DNA from: Chitinophaga silvatica
GTDB lineage: Bacteria > Bacteroidota > Bacteroidia > Chitinophagales > Chitinophagaceae
NCBI RefSeq assembly: GCF_003419895.1
Contig: NZ_QPMM01000011.1
Location: forward strand, 1-64,000
Length of the DNA: 64,000 nucleotides
Reading direction: 5' to 3'
The notes under the pieces were generated by a model. The model worked only from the letters and a program-made list of their open reading frames with translations, had not been told where the DNA came from and made no database searches. Of the stretch, positions 35,063 to 43,314 are shown in pieces (positions within the stretch are counted from its first letter, which is position 1; each line of letters opens with the position of its first letter). A program made the position numbers and the translations under genes.

Positions 35063-37822
35063 TTATGCTTGTTCCATTGGGGAATCGGTGAATAAATTTT
35101 TGGCATTAATTGCCATATTAGTCATAGGGTCGTTCTTTCCTGTGTAAATATTACTTTTGTTAAGTGCATCAAAAATTGCTTTTCTATTTTGGGAAACAGA
35201 TGTATTAATTGTACTGATGTTAAGAATCGTTTCATTGCTGGCAGAAGGCCGATAGTCAAGAGATGGATCCTTCCTTATGTGCAAGGAGATTATTGCTCCC
35301 GGAACATACTCTTTAGATAGCTTTGCCGCAGAAATACTATCAGTTCTGTGACCGTTAGTAGGGGGAGGAACCTGAATTGTATATCCGGTGAGCTGTTTAT
35401 CAATAGTGTCGGCGCTGGGCTTTGATGGGTTTTGAATAAAATTACCATTCTTATCCTTCAATGGAAGTCCCCATAAAGCAGCAGCTAAATTGTCATAATT
35501 AGGGGTGAATTTCCAGTCTGTTACATCTAGTGGAATACTCCCGTTAGCATTTTTACTAATTTTTACATTATGGATAGATGTAACTTTGACGAGGTTCATT
35601 GGTCTTATGGAAATATCCTGGCTAGGGGTATTATGTCCATAATCATTATTCGTACCATAGGTTAATCGGCTGGCCGGAATAACACTTTGTGTACTAAACT
35701 GAAAATTTCCTGCACGTACTACCCAAATTTTGGTAGTTTGGTCGGAGGTTGTTTGATTGCTGAAAATAATTTTTTTGGTACGCTTGTCTTTTTGCAGTTC
35801 CTTTACTAGCCCGGCTTTTGCATTTATTTTACAAACATCGGTTGGTTTGGGTAATAATTGGCTGAAGGATTTCCAATCAAGTTTTTGGTTATTGACGAGC
35901 GTTTCAGGAGCACCGAAATATATAGAGATTGTAACAATTGCCGCATGTATTTCTACTTTACCCCCAATTGGTGGACCCCAAAGATTAAGAGTCGCTCCTG
36001 TTGAAACTTTTTGTGTATAATGGCATAAATATAAATCAAAACATTTGGAGACTCCTACTTCAATATGAATAGTTGCCTGGAATGTAAATGGATGCCAGTT
36101 AACAAGAAAATTGGCCTCTGAGGTAAACCATGCTTTTATGCTATCATGTTGAAAAAGTAATTCCAGGCGATTACCTGCCATACCGCAAGAAGGTGTAATG
36201 GCAAAGTAGCTGTTACCTTTAATTGATACATCGGTTGATATCTGCCAATTAAAACCTAATCGTTCAACTTCTGGGAAATGGTCAGGAATTTTAAAAGCGG
36301 GGTGGTAACCACCTGCTGTAAAGACAAATTGACCGGCATTGTCATTATTCCCAAACCATAAATTGAAGGAAAAATCACCTGTTAAATGAATATCCGGGGT
36401 AAGTAAAAATGAATTTTCAGTGAGACTGGCGGAAACACCAAAATATCCATCTATCGGTTTTAAAACGGTTTCAATTTGCAATTCAATAAAAATAAATCTG
36501 TCGCTCATCTCAACTCCCAGCGGGAAGCTAAGCCATGCCAACCCCAATACTGCAAATTGTAAATCGTGCCCAAATTCAGCAACTAATAATAGTTTTCCTT
36601 CAATTATTTCGAATGAAGAAAATTTTACTCCCGTTGCTAACCAGTAGTCACCCGCTTTAGGAGTAATCCACTGAATTTTTTTTCCATCTGCACCGGCTTT
36701 CTGACCTTCCAAAATCTGCAATGTTTCCATTGCATGCTCTTTAGCGGTTCCGGTTTGTGGGCGACCAATAGCCATCAATGGGAAGTCCTGCACCTGGTTG
36801 AAATCTGGCATTACCAGGTTTCTGTTAAAACCTAACCCACCCATTAAGCCGGTTACCATAAAAAATGGTGGGCCTCCAAGTGGAATATTTAAATTAACGA
36901 AAGCAAAGAAGGAAGGCAAACCACTTTTCAGTTGCGCGTAAGAAGCTAGGGCAGACAGGCCAAATTTTTGTGTTTGTATAATAAGTTCACCATCAAACTG
37001 CATTACTATATCACTCTCCGGATTTTTCTTTGGAACCCGTATAGCTGCGCCTGCAATGGCTAAAGCAGTCGTAGTATATTCAATTCCTAGTCCATCTAAA
37101 ATGAATTCGGGTTTGAAGACTTCTACGGATGTACCAAATGATAAGCCATTCAATGATATGGTTAATGGGCCAATTTCCATAGAAGCATCGATAGAGCAGG
37201 AGATACCCTGTTCAGCATATTTCAAGCTGATACTATCAATGAGGATAGGGCCAATTTGTTTTTGAATACTAAGGGTGAAGGCAGATGGTTTATCCTTTTC
37301 CTCCTCCTTCATTGTAGTTAAAGAACGTTTTGATTTTTTCTTATATTTTAATACAGGTAATGTTATCTGCTGATCCTCTTCCAATAATGTTATTTCATAT
37401 CCGAAAGATATTCCAGGCTCGTAGGTAGGTAGATCTTTAATATCTAAATCTATATCACCCGGCTCTTTTGTAGTAATAATTAGATAGGCTTTTTTCAACA
37501 TTAAAAGCCCTTTTAGTTTATCACCGACAAGTGGGATACGGCTGCCAATGTCTAAAGACTTCTTGGGTTTGAATTCGGCATAGGCAACAAATTGTCCTGA
37601 ATCTGTTTTTTCACCCCGGAGTATAAATGTTCCAAAGTTGTTCTCATCAAATTTGATATCTGCATCAATATTTACGCTGGTATCTTTTAAATGTTTCTTT
37701 TTTTGCTTAATGATTAACGGGATATTCGGTAATGCTTTAAGATCCGCATCAATCCCATTCTTGAAGTGTTTACTGATTTCATCCTGTAACTTATTCTCTC
37801 TGAGTTTTGCTGATTTAGACAT
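35063..37822 (-). CDS. Large repetitive-beta protein, DUF6603-like (919 aa)
   Basis: First gene of the five-gene minus-strand cluster. Residues about 1-180 are charged (KKKHLKDTSVNIDADIKF). Residues about 180-640 resemble the DUF6603 family as I remember it: repeated amphipathic beta strands (LTISLNGLSFG, LDGLGIEYTT, FDGELIIQ) and the block GGPPFFMVTGLMGGLGFNRN with FPLMAIGRP. The C-terminal 280 residues are a separate region with LTGYTIQVPPPTNGHRTDS and a closing helical tail. No signal peptide. The repeated strands could form a beta-solenoid or barrel-like shell. DUF6603 assignment is from memory and needs an HMM search. The 5-bp gap to the next gene indicates one operon. Confidence 0.8.
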   Translation of the reverse strand: MSKSAKLRENKLQDEISKHFKNGIDADLKALPNIPLIIKQKKKHLKDTSVNIDADIKFDENNFGTFILRGEKTDSGQFVAYAEFKPKKSLDIGSRIPLVGDKLKGLLMLKKAYLIITTKEPGDIDLDIKDLPTYEPGISFGYEITLLEEDQQITLPVLKYKKKSKRSLTTMKEEEKDKPSAFTLSIQKQIGPILIDSISLKYAEQGISCSIDASMEIGPLTISLNGLSFGTSVEVFKPEFILDGLGIEYTTTALAIAGAAIRVPKKNPESDIVMQFDGELIIQTQKFGLSALASYAQLKSGLPSFFAFVNLNIPLGGPPFFMVTGLMGGLGFNRNLVMPDFNQVQDFPLMAIGRPQTGTAKEHAMETLQILEGQKAGADGKKIQWITPKAGDYWLATGVKFSSFEIIEGKLLLVAEFGHDLQFAVLGLAWLSFPLGVEMSDRFIFIELQIETVLKPIDGYFGVSASLTENSFLLTPDIHLTGDFSFNLWFGNNDNAGQFVFTAGGYHPAFKIPDHFPEVERLGFNWQISTDVSIKGNSYFAITPSCGMAGNRLELLFQHDSIKAWFTSEANFLVNWHPFTFQATIHIEVGVSKCFDLYLCHYTQKVSTGATLNLWGPPIGGKVEIHAAIVTISIYFGAPETLVNNQKLDWKSFSQLLPKPTDVCKINAKAGLVKELQKDKRTKKIIFSNQTTSDQTTKIWVVRAGNFQFSTQSVIPASRLTYGTNNDYGHNTPSQDISIRPMNLVKVTSIHNVKISKNANGSIPLDVTDWKFTPNYDNLAAALWGLPLKDKNGNFIQNPSKPSADTIDKQLTGYTIQVPPPTNGHRTDSISAAKLSKEYVPGAIISLHIRKDPSLDYRPSASNETILNISTINTSVSQNRKAIFDALNKSNIYTGKNDPMTNMAINAKNLFTDSPMEQA

Positions 37823-38266
37823 TGTAAATATTTTCCTTGTTATTACTGACTGGATATAGTAATGTATTCGCTTTGTTTAAAGCATAATACACCAGTGTGC
37901 ATGAAATAATACCATTAAAATATCATTAGAAATAGATAAGCGATTAGGGATATTATTATGATTCAGTATCTACAGATTGGCAGCTGATTTTTAATAATAT
38001 CAAAGTATGTGTCGATATATTTTCGCATTTGAACATTTCGTTTTGGGATATTTAAATTAAGATTTTGGAATCACAGACAGTAAAACATTTTTGCTTTTAA
38101 AAAGTTCAAATATTCGCAAGAATTTTTTTACAATATTTTTTTGAATCGATTCTGATGAGCTATGTCAACAGATGTGTTGTTGCTTATAAGTAAAGCAAAG
38201 AGAAGTGTTTATTCAATCAGAAAGTGTTCTTCAAGTATCAGAAGAAACTACACTAAGAGTAGCAAT
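37823..38266. other. AT-rich region upstream of the giant-gene cluster
   Basis: 444 bp between the start of the 919-residue gene and the end of the 180-residue lipoprotein gene, both on the minus strand. Very AT-rich with T/A runs around 38100-38150. It must contain the cluster promoter, but I could not identify a convincing TAnnTTTG element on the minus strand. No ORF or RNA gene supported. Confidence 0.45.
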
Positions 38267-38809
38267 TTAGAAATTTGTTTTTACCGGCCATTTTGCATAA
38301 TAGCCTACTACCTTATACTCCCCATATATACGTCCAAATACGAAAGCAAAGTAGCTTTCTGAATTATTCCTTTTCTCGGGGTATTGAATATATACTTCGT
38401 ATAATTTTGATGCAGAGTCAATGGTTTGTTTCAATATTTTATAATAAGCATCAGTAGTATTAGAGTCAATTTCCTGAATATTATCTTCATCAGCCATTGG
38501 CAATAATCGCCTTACTTCTTTATGAAAGATGTCGGAGTAATAATCATTGAATTCGTTGTAATGAATTTCTCCATCCAATTCTCCATCATTCGTTGTTGGT
38601 AGTGGAAAATGTATTAGAGTTTTGATTAGTTCTTTATTGTTTTCTTTTACCGATTTTTGAAGAACGGAGAAGGTTGTACGAAATAGTTGGTCATCATTAA
38701 TAGCTGCAGGAGGTGCTGTAACAATCTGCTTACTGGAAGAGGGGATATGGTCACAAGAGCTTAACAGAATTATTAATACTCCAGATATGATTAAAATACT
38801 TGGTTTCAT
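38267..38809 (-). CDS. Small lipoprotein of unknown function (180 aa)
   Basis: Signal peptide with lipobox LLSSC (Cys about residue 19). The mature part (about 40-180) resembles small periplasmic alpha+beta domains: FRTTFSVLQKSVKENNKELIKTLIHFPL at the start and SYFAFVFGRIYGEYKVVGYYAKWP at the end, a pattern seen in uncharacterised Bacteroidota lipoproteins that follow stress or toxin genes. I assign no function. The gene is separated from the giant-gene cluster by 444 bp and is divergent from the 207-residue gene. Confidence 0.7.
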   Translation of the reverse strand: MKPSILIISGVLIILLSSCDHIPSSSKQIVTAPPAAINDDQLFRTTFSVLQKSVKENNKELIKTLIHFPLPTTNDGELDGEIHYNEFNDYYSDIFHKEVRRLLPMADEDNIQEIDSNTTDAYYKILKQTIDSASKLYEVYIQYPEKRNNSESYFAFVFGRIYGEYKVVGYYAKWPVKTNF

Positions 38810-38907
38810 ACTTAGATAGGTTTTTTCGAATTCTACAAGGAAAAATGATTGGGTAGTTCCTGATCAACAATTCCTTTATGGAAACAAGAGATTTAATTAT
38901 ACTCTTT

Positions 38908-38955
38908 CAAACTTACTATTTTCATATTCAATTTTCCAAAAAAATAGTAAGTTTG
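38908..38955. repeat. 15-bp inverted repeat in the leader of the 207-aa gene
   Basis: CAAACTTACTATTTT (38908-38922) and its exact complement (38941-38955), separated by 18 bp, 40 bp before the ATG at 38996. No T-run follows directly. It could be an operator, a transcript hairpin, or a site for a regulator of the divergent pair. Confidence 0.5.
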
Positions 38956-38995
38956 TAACTTAATTGTTTCCCCTTTTTATACCAACTATCTGAGT

Positions 38996-39619
38996 ATGGG
39001 ATTAGATTTATATCATTGTATACCTTGTGTAAAGGAAGAAGATGTCACTATTTTCGAATCATTTACCCTTGATGAACTCAGCGACTGCCCTGAGTTTATA
39101 GACCAGCATAAGAACTTAATTACTGAGATTGTTGAACCCGAAGATTATTTCACTATTTCTATCTTTTCCAAATCTTCAGATCTCGAACATTATCTGGATA
39201 GATATAAGAAAGAAGAAAATACTATTTACCTTATTGGTAATTTCGATAACCTTGTAGATGAAATATCGAAGCACGAAACTGCAAACAACCTGCGAAGAGA
39301 TGAGCGGTTTATTTTAACTACTACCTCCAAAATTGGCAATCCTGATATAATTTCAACAAACATTAATTATCCTGTTGGCGCCATCAAAAAGAAGGTAATT
39401 TATTTTAAAGAAATAGGTTATCAGCGCAAAGGGATGGAAATAAGGTTTTATGAAGACTTTACTAACTGCCAACCTTATTTCAAAAAAGCTGATGTCCTGA
39501 AGGCAGCTACTTATGTTTCCCGTAATAATAAAGAGAGGTCAGAACTCAATGAACATTTCAAAACTGCGTTTATTGATAACTTTATTGAAGGAACCAGTAT
39601 CTTCTTTGGAAGCTGGTAA
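38996..39619 (+). CDS. Hypothetical protein (207 aa)
   Basis: A soluble protein with no signal peptide. It starts MGLDLYHCIPCVKEEDVTIF, an opening I associate with a loose group of uncharacterised bacterial proteins. It is acidic in the first half (SKSSDLEHYLDRYKKEENTI), and the C-terminus contains IFFGSW. No catalytic motif is obvious. It is preceded by a 15-bp inverted repeat and followed by a bidirectional terminator, so it is monocistronic. Confidence 0.6.
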   Translation: MGLDLYHCIPCVKEEDVTIFESFTLDELSDCPEFIDQHKNLITEIVEPEDYFTISIFSKSSDLEHYLDRYKKEENTIYLIGNFDNLVDEISKHETANNLRRDERFILTTTSKIGNPDIISTNINYPVGAIKKKVIYFKEIGYQRKGMEIRFYEDFTNCQPYFKKADVLKAATYVSRNNKERSELNEHFKTAFIDNFIEGTSIFFGSW

Positions 39620-39693
39620 ATAGTTAAAAACAATCAAATCGCGAGATTAGGCGGCGATTGAGCAATTCGTAAAAGATGCAAAGTACTTTTAAA

Positions 39694-39727
39694 AAGTAAG
39701 GAGGCTGGTTAATCAGCCTCCTTACTT
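39694..39727. terminator. Bidirectional terminator
   Basis: A perfect 14-bp stem (AAGTAAGGAGGCTG and its complement, loop of 6) between two convergent genes, preceded by an A-run and followed by TT-containing sequence; it would serve the 207-residue gene and the 250-residue minus-strand gene. Confidence 0.85.
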
Positions 39728-39729
39728 AG

Positions 39730-40482
39730 TTAGAATTTTACAGAAAGTTTCTCTGAAACTAGTTTTCCATCTTTATAGTATTCGTAATACCATTGTCCGT
39801 TATGTCTGAACACCACACCCTTGTCAATTCCATTGTCGGCAATGAAATAGTCTGGCAAAGAGGTTTTCAGTAAGGTCATTACCTTTTTAGGAGTGGTATC
39901 TATCAGTTGGAACCCGTTTTCAGTAGCTTGTGCATACAGTGTTTGCCCCGCTTCTTTACTATTGATGATAGTTACAGGCTTCTCAGTAACCTGTGGAGCA
40001 GGAGCTGGTTGAACTACCACTTGCTGGGTAGCTTGTTGAGGTGCCACCGTAGTGCCATTGTAAGCATAATTTAAAGTGTCCAGGGAACCCAAAGCATTGG
40101 TTAAAGCTTCATTGTATGCCAATGCATAGTCTTTCTCTCTGCTTTTTCCTTCTTTACTGGTAAATAAAACGTTACCCTGACAGTCTTTTAATACTACAGT
40201 AAGATTGGTAGCAAGAAAGGCTTTTCTTGAAATTACATCCGCCATTAATGCATTACACTTGTTGGTAGCCAGTTCTTTAGGTAAGTCTTTGTTTTCGACA
40301 TAGGCCGTAAACCCTTTCCCGTTCATAACCATTTGCACCAGGTTGTTCAGCCCATACTGATTGGGTTCTTTCAAAAAGCTAAATTTCTCAGGAACAATCA
40401 CATACTTATAATTATTAATTGATTGTTGTGCAAATCCTGCAAAATGAAATAGTAAGAGAAAAATTAATGTAAGTCTTTTCAT
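39730..40482 (-). CDS. Secreted hypothetical protein (250 aa)
   Basis: A signal peptide (MKRLTLIFLLLFHFAGFAQQ) is followed by a domain of about 110 residues (YKYVIVPEKFSFLKEPNQYGLNNL, then MADVISRKAFLATNLTVVLKDCQGNVLF) typical of uncharacterised Flavobacteria/Chitinophaga periplasmic proteins. A Pro/Gln/Val-rich linker (about 145-168) follows, then a C-terminal beta domain (DKGVVFRHNGQWYYEYYKDG). The role is unknown, probably in the envelope. Promoter region is the 47 bp shared with the divergent VOC gene. Confidence 0.75.
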   Translation of the reverse strand: MKRLTLIFLLLFHFAGFAQQSINNYKYVIVPEKFSFLKEPNQYGLNNLVQMVMNGKGFTAYVENKDLPKELATNKCNALMADVISRKAFLATNLTVVLKDCQGNVLFTSKEGKSREKDYALAYNEALTNALGSLDTLNYAYNGTTVAPQQATQQVVVQPAPAPQVTEKPVTIINSKEAGQTLYAQATENGFQLIDTTPKKVMTLLKTSLPDYFIADNGIDKGVVFRHNGQWYYEYYKDGKLVSEKLSVKF

Positions 40483-40529
40483 ATCTTGTAATTACCTTTT
40501 GAAAGGTACAAAATTATATAAATCAACAA

Positions 40530-40880
40530 ATGGCTAATCTAAATCTAATTGTTATAAAAACAGATAAACTACAAGAACAGGCTGCATTTTATACAATTTT
40601 AGGTTGGCAATTCGATTACCATAAACATGGAAATGGGCCCTATCACTATGCCAGCGTTGGTACAGTACCAGTTCTTGAAATTTATCCTTTACCGAAAGGT
40701 GTTACACAACCCGATAAAACAACCCGACTTGGTTTTGCTGTAGAAAACCTCCCCGTAATAATCGACCAGCTAAAATGTATGGGCGCCAATATTATTTCAG
40801 CTCCCGGGCATACCGAATGGGGCTTTACCGCTATTGTAGAAGATTTGGATGGTAGAAAGATTGAACTTACTGAAGTATAA
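40530..40880 (+). CDS. VOC-superfamily protein (116 aa)
   Basis: A 116-residue glyoxalase/bleomycin-resistance-fold protein: LNLIVIKTDKLQEQAAFYTILGW opens the first module and WGFTAIVEDLDGRKIELTE closes the second, with the typical terminal metal-ligand Glu. Substrate unknown. It is cytoplasmic and divergent from the 250-residue secreted protein gene. Confidence 0.82.
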   Translation: MANLNLIVIKTDKLQEQAAFYTILGWQFDYHKHGNGPYHYASVGTVPVLEIYPLPKGVTQPDKTTRLGFAVENLPVIIDQLKCMGANIISAPGHTEWGFTAIVEDLDGRKIELTEV

Positions 40881-40970
40881 TTGCTTTAGTATTTTGGTTA
40901 ACTATTGGTTAAGCCATCAACTTATTCCTTTTATTTACATTAATCTCTCCCTTATTGCGTTCATTGCAGT

Positions 40971-41462
40971 ATGACGTTTAACCCAATGATGCATGATCGT
41001 AAGTCGATACGCCTGAGAGACTATGATTACTCTGATGAAGCATGTTATTTTATTACTATTTGCTGCCATGACAAACTCAATAGATTTGGAACAGTAAGGG
41101 ATGACCGTATGTGTTTAAACCAATTGGGAATTTTTGCTCATAGTCAATGGTCACAATTACCTTATAGATTTGAAAATATTAGCCTCGGAGCTTTTCAGGT
41201 AATGCCAAACCATATTCATGGAATTATTTGTATTGAAGCAAAGCAAAGCTTCAGTTTAGGGATAATAATAGGTGCGTACAAATCCCTGGTTCTTAATTCA
41301 ATACTTAAGTACTATAAGTCTCAAAATATCACATTAGGACAGCTATGGCAAAGAAATTATTATGAGCATATCATCAGAGATCAGAAAAGCTATGAATCTA
41401 TTACTGATTATATTATCAGAAATCCCGAAACATGGAGTAAGGATACTTATTATAGTAAGTAG
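40971..41462 (+). CDS. REP-associated tyrosine transposase (RAYT/TnpA_REP, Y1 HUH family)
   Basis: A 163-residue single-domain Y1 transposase. The HUH motif is in MPNHIHGII (His81, His83) and the catalytic Tyr in QRNYYEHIIRD (Tyr130/131). N-terminal YDYSDEACYFITICCHDK is typical of the family. It is at the short end of the family, having a compact linker between the HUH and Tyr parts. RAYTs cut and paste single-stranded REP hairpins and are kept as single copies near them. Here eight REP-like cores lie immediately downstream (41471-42177), which supports an active or recently active RAYT/REP pair. Confidence 0.9.
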   Translation: MTFNPMMHDRKSIRLRDYDYSDEACYFITICCHDKLNRFGTVRDDRMCLNQLGIFAHSQWSQLPYRFENISLGAFQVMPNHIHGIICIEAKQSFSLGIIIGAYKSLVLNSILKYYKSQNITLGQLWQRNYYEHIIRDQKSYESITDYIIRNPETWSKDTYYSK

Positions 41463-41470
41463 ATTAAATT

Positions 41471-42177
41471 GGCTGGGGGAGCGAGCAAATGTTTTTAAGT
41501 TAAGGGAATTAAGCCCTCAATTTATTATTGATAAATTTCCTTTGCCGTAGGTAGGGCAGGGGTAAGTCCAAATGCTATTAAGTTAAGGGAATAGATTTTC
41601 TGTATTCCAAATATCTAATTGTTGGATTTATTTTCCATGGCCATTGGCTGGGCGGGGGCAAGCCCAATGCTAATAAGTTAAGTGGAAGGATGTTGATTGA
41701 ATATTGGCTTCAATTTCATCGACAGGTTTCCTTTACCGTAGACTGGGCGGGGGCAAGCCCCGCCCCTACAGGATTTCATCGAAACTATATTTTCATCTGG
41801 TAGTAATATTTCATGTTAAATGTCAATCTACTAATTTCAATTCTTTAAAGAAATAAATCTACAATATAGAAACTGTAATGAGCTGAAGCCCTGTAGGGGC
41901 AGGGTTTACCCCTGCCCAGCCTACGGTAAAGGAAACCTGTCGATGAAATTGAATTCAATATTTAATCAATATCCTAAAAACATTTGGCTATCCCCGCCCA
42001 GCCAATGGCCACAGAAAATAAATCCAGCAATTAGATACCAGGTACTCGTTGAATCTATTTCCCATTTGGTTTACCCCTGCCCAGTCTACGGTAAAGGAAA
42101 CCTGTCGATGAAGTTAAATTTAATATTCAATCAATATCCTAAAAACATTTGGCTATTCCCTGCCCAACCTGGGTAAA
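41471..42177. repeat. RAYT-linked REP-like array in a head-to-head inverted arrangement
   Basis: Eight GC-rich cores of the type GGGCGGGGGCAAGCCC lie in an AT-rich stretch about 80-100 bp apart. Four are on the plus strand (about 41471, 41553, 41646, 41743) and four inverted (about 41905, 41991, 42070, 42155). The inner pair forms a near-perfect inverted repeat, 41711-41772 against 41890-41951, with similarity extending farther out. On the right side 41905-42003 and 42070-42169 are direct repeats of 99-100 bp. The first core starts 8 bp after the RAYT stop. An open frame over the right half is only translated repeat. Confidence 0.85.
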
Positions 42178-42353
42178 TGATGAATTAAAAATCCAAAATT
42201 ATATAGACATAGAAATATTTGGCATACCCCTTTACTCTAAGAAAAATGAGCCAAATAGACCAAAATCATTTGACTTTCTCCTAACTCACCATCAATTTTT
42301 CTCAGAAAACAAATAAACTAATAAGGATTCCTTAAATCCATCAAAAACTCAAT

Positions 42354-42361
42354 TACCTTTG
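42354..42361 (+). promoter_or_regulatory. -7 promoter element of the metallo-beta-lactamase gene
   Basis: TACCTTTG matches the Bacteroidota -7 consensus TAnnTTTG and lies 17 bp before the ATG at 42379, giving a very short leader. No clear -33 TTTG is seen. Confidence 0.4.
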
Positions 42362-42378
42362 TTATTCAACTCGTTTTT

Positions 42379-43242
42379 ATGATGAAAAGGAACCTCCTAA
42401 CCCTGCTGTTGGCATTGCCAGTACTGACTTTATTTGCCCAAAATGTTCGTGAACCCAAAGGCCAGGCCGAATGGTCTAAACCTTATCAGCCTTTCAGAAT
42501 TGCCGGAAACTTGTATTACGTAGGTACGTATGATTTGGCTTCTTACCTGATTGTTACTCCCCAAGGTAATATTCTGATCAATACCGGTCTGGCTTCTTCG
42601 GAAAGTCAGATCAAGAAAAATATTCAAACCCTGGGTTTTAAGTTGTCGGATACCAAGATTCTTTTAACAACTCAGGCGCATTTCGACCATCTGGGCGCTA
42701 TGGCGGCTATCAAAAAACAGACTAAGGCTAAGTTTTATGTAGATGAAGGGGATAAGGAAGTGGTGCTGGATGGTGGGAAATCTGATTATGCATTTGGTAC
42801 CAAGGTGAGTTCTTTTGCTCCGGTGGCCATAGATAAGGTCTTGCATGATGGAGATATTATAAGTTTGGGAGGAATGGATTTAAAAATGCTTCATCACCCC
42901 GGCCACACAAAGGGTTCCTGCAGTTTTCTTTTTGATGTTAAAGATGGTGCTAAAACCTATAAGGTGCTAATAGCCAATTTTCCGAGTATTGTAACAGAAA
43001 AGAAATTCAGCGAGGTAACAAAGTACCCGGATATTGCCAACGACTATGCATATACGCTGATTTCCTTAAAACAACAGTCCTTTGATCTTTGGTTGGCTTC
43101 CCATGCCAGTCAGTTTGGGCTACATGAGAAGCATAAACCGGGCGATGCTTATAATCCTGCTGCCTTTAAAGATTATGATGGGTATAGGAAAGCGGTTAAA
43201 TATTGGGAGGATGCTTACAATGCCAAAATAGCAAAGGAATAG
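42379..43242 (+). CDS. Subclass B3-type metallo-beta-lactamase, Gln-for-His variant
   Basis: A 287-residue secreted MBL-fold hydrolase with signal peptide (LLTLLLALPVLTLFAQ). The zinc motif reads TQAHFDH (Gln99, His101, Asp103, His104), so the first zinc-1 His of the usual HxHxDH is Gln, as in GOB enzymes. Other ligands are His176 in PGHTKGS and His242 in ASHASQFGLHEK. NTGLASS after strand 2 and the C-terminal layout are typical of B3 enzymes. It likely hydrolyses beta-lactams in the periplasm, though environmental B3 relatives can have other substrates. It is a single gene with its own promoter. Confidence 0.85.
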   Translation: MMKRNLLTLLLALPVLTLFAQNVREPKGQAEWSKPYQPFRIAGNLYYVGTYDLASYLIVTPQGNILINTGLASSESQIKKNIQTLGFKLSDTKILLTTQAHFDHLGAMAAIKKQTKAKFYVDEGDKEVVLDGGKSDYAFGTKVSSFAPVAIDKVLHDGDIISLGGMDLKMLHHPGHTKGSCSFLFDVKDGAKTYKVLIANFPSIVTEKKFSEVTKYPDIANDYAYTLISLKQQSFDLWLASHASQFGLHEKHKPGDAYNPAAFKDYDGYRKAVKYWEDAYNAKIAKE

Positions 43243-43314
43243 TCGTGGTATTTTAAAGACCGAAATTATTGAATATCTTAAGGTCTTTATTCTTAATTCC
43301 ACGATTTATACAAA

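Noticed and set aside
41943-42176. An open frame of 77 codons downstream of the RAYT gene
   Set aside because: It is a translation of the REP-type direct repeat; the peptide NQYPKNIWL occurs twice because the DNA unit occurs twice.
41471-42177. CRISPR array
   Set aside because: Repeat units are long, imperfect, in both orientations and linked to a RAYT; there are no regular unique spacers and no cas genes.
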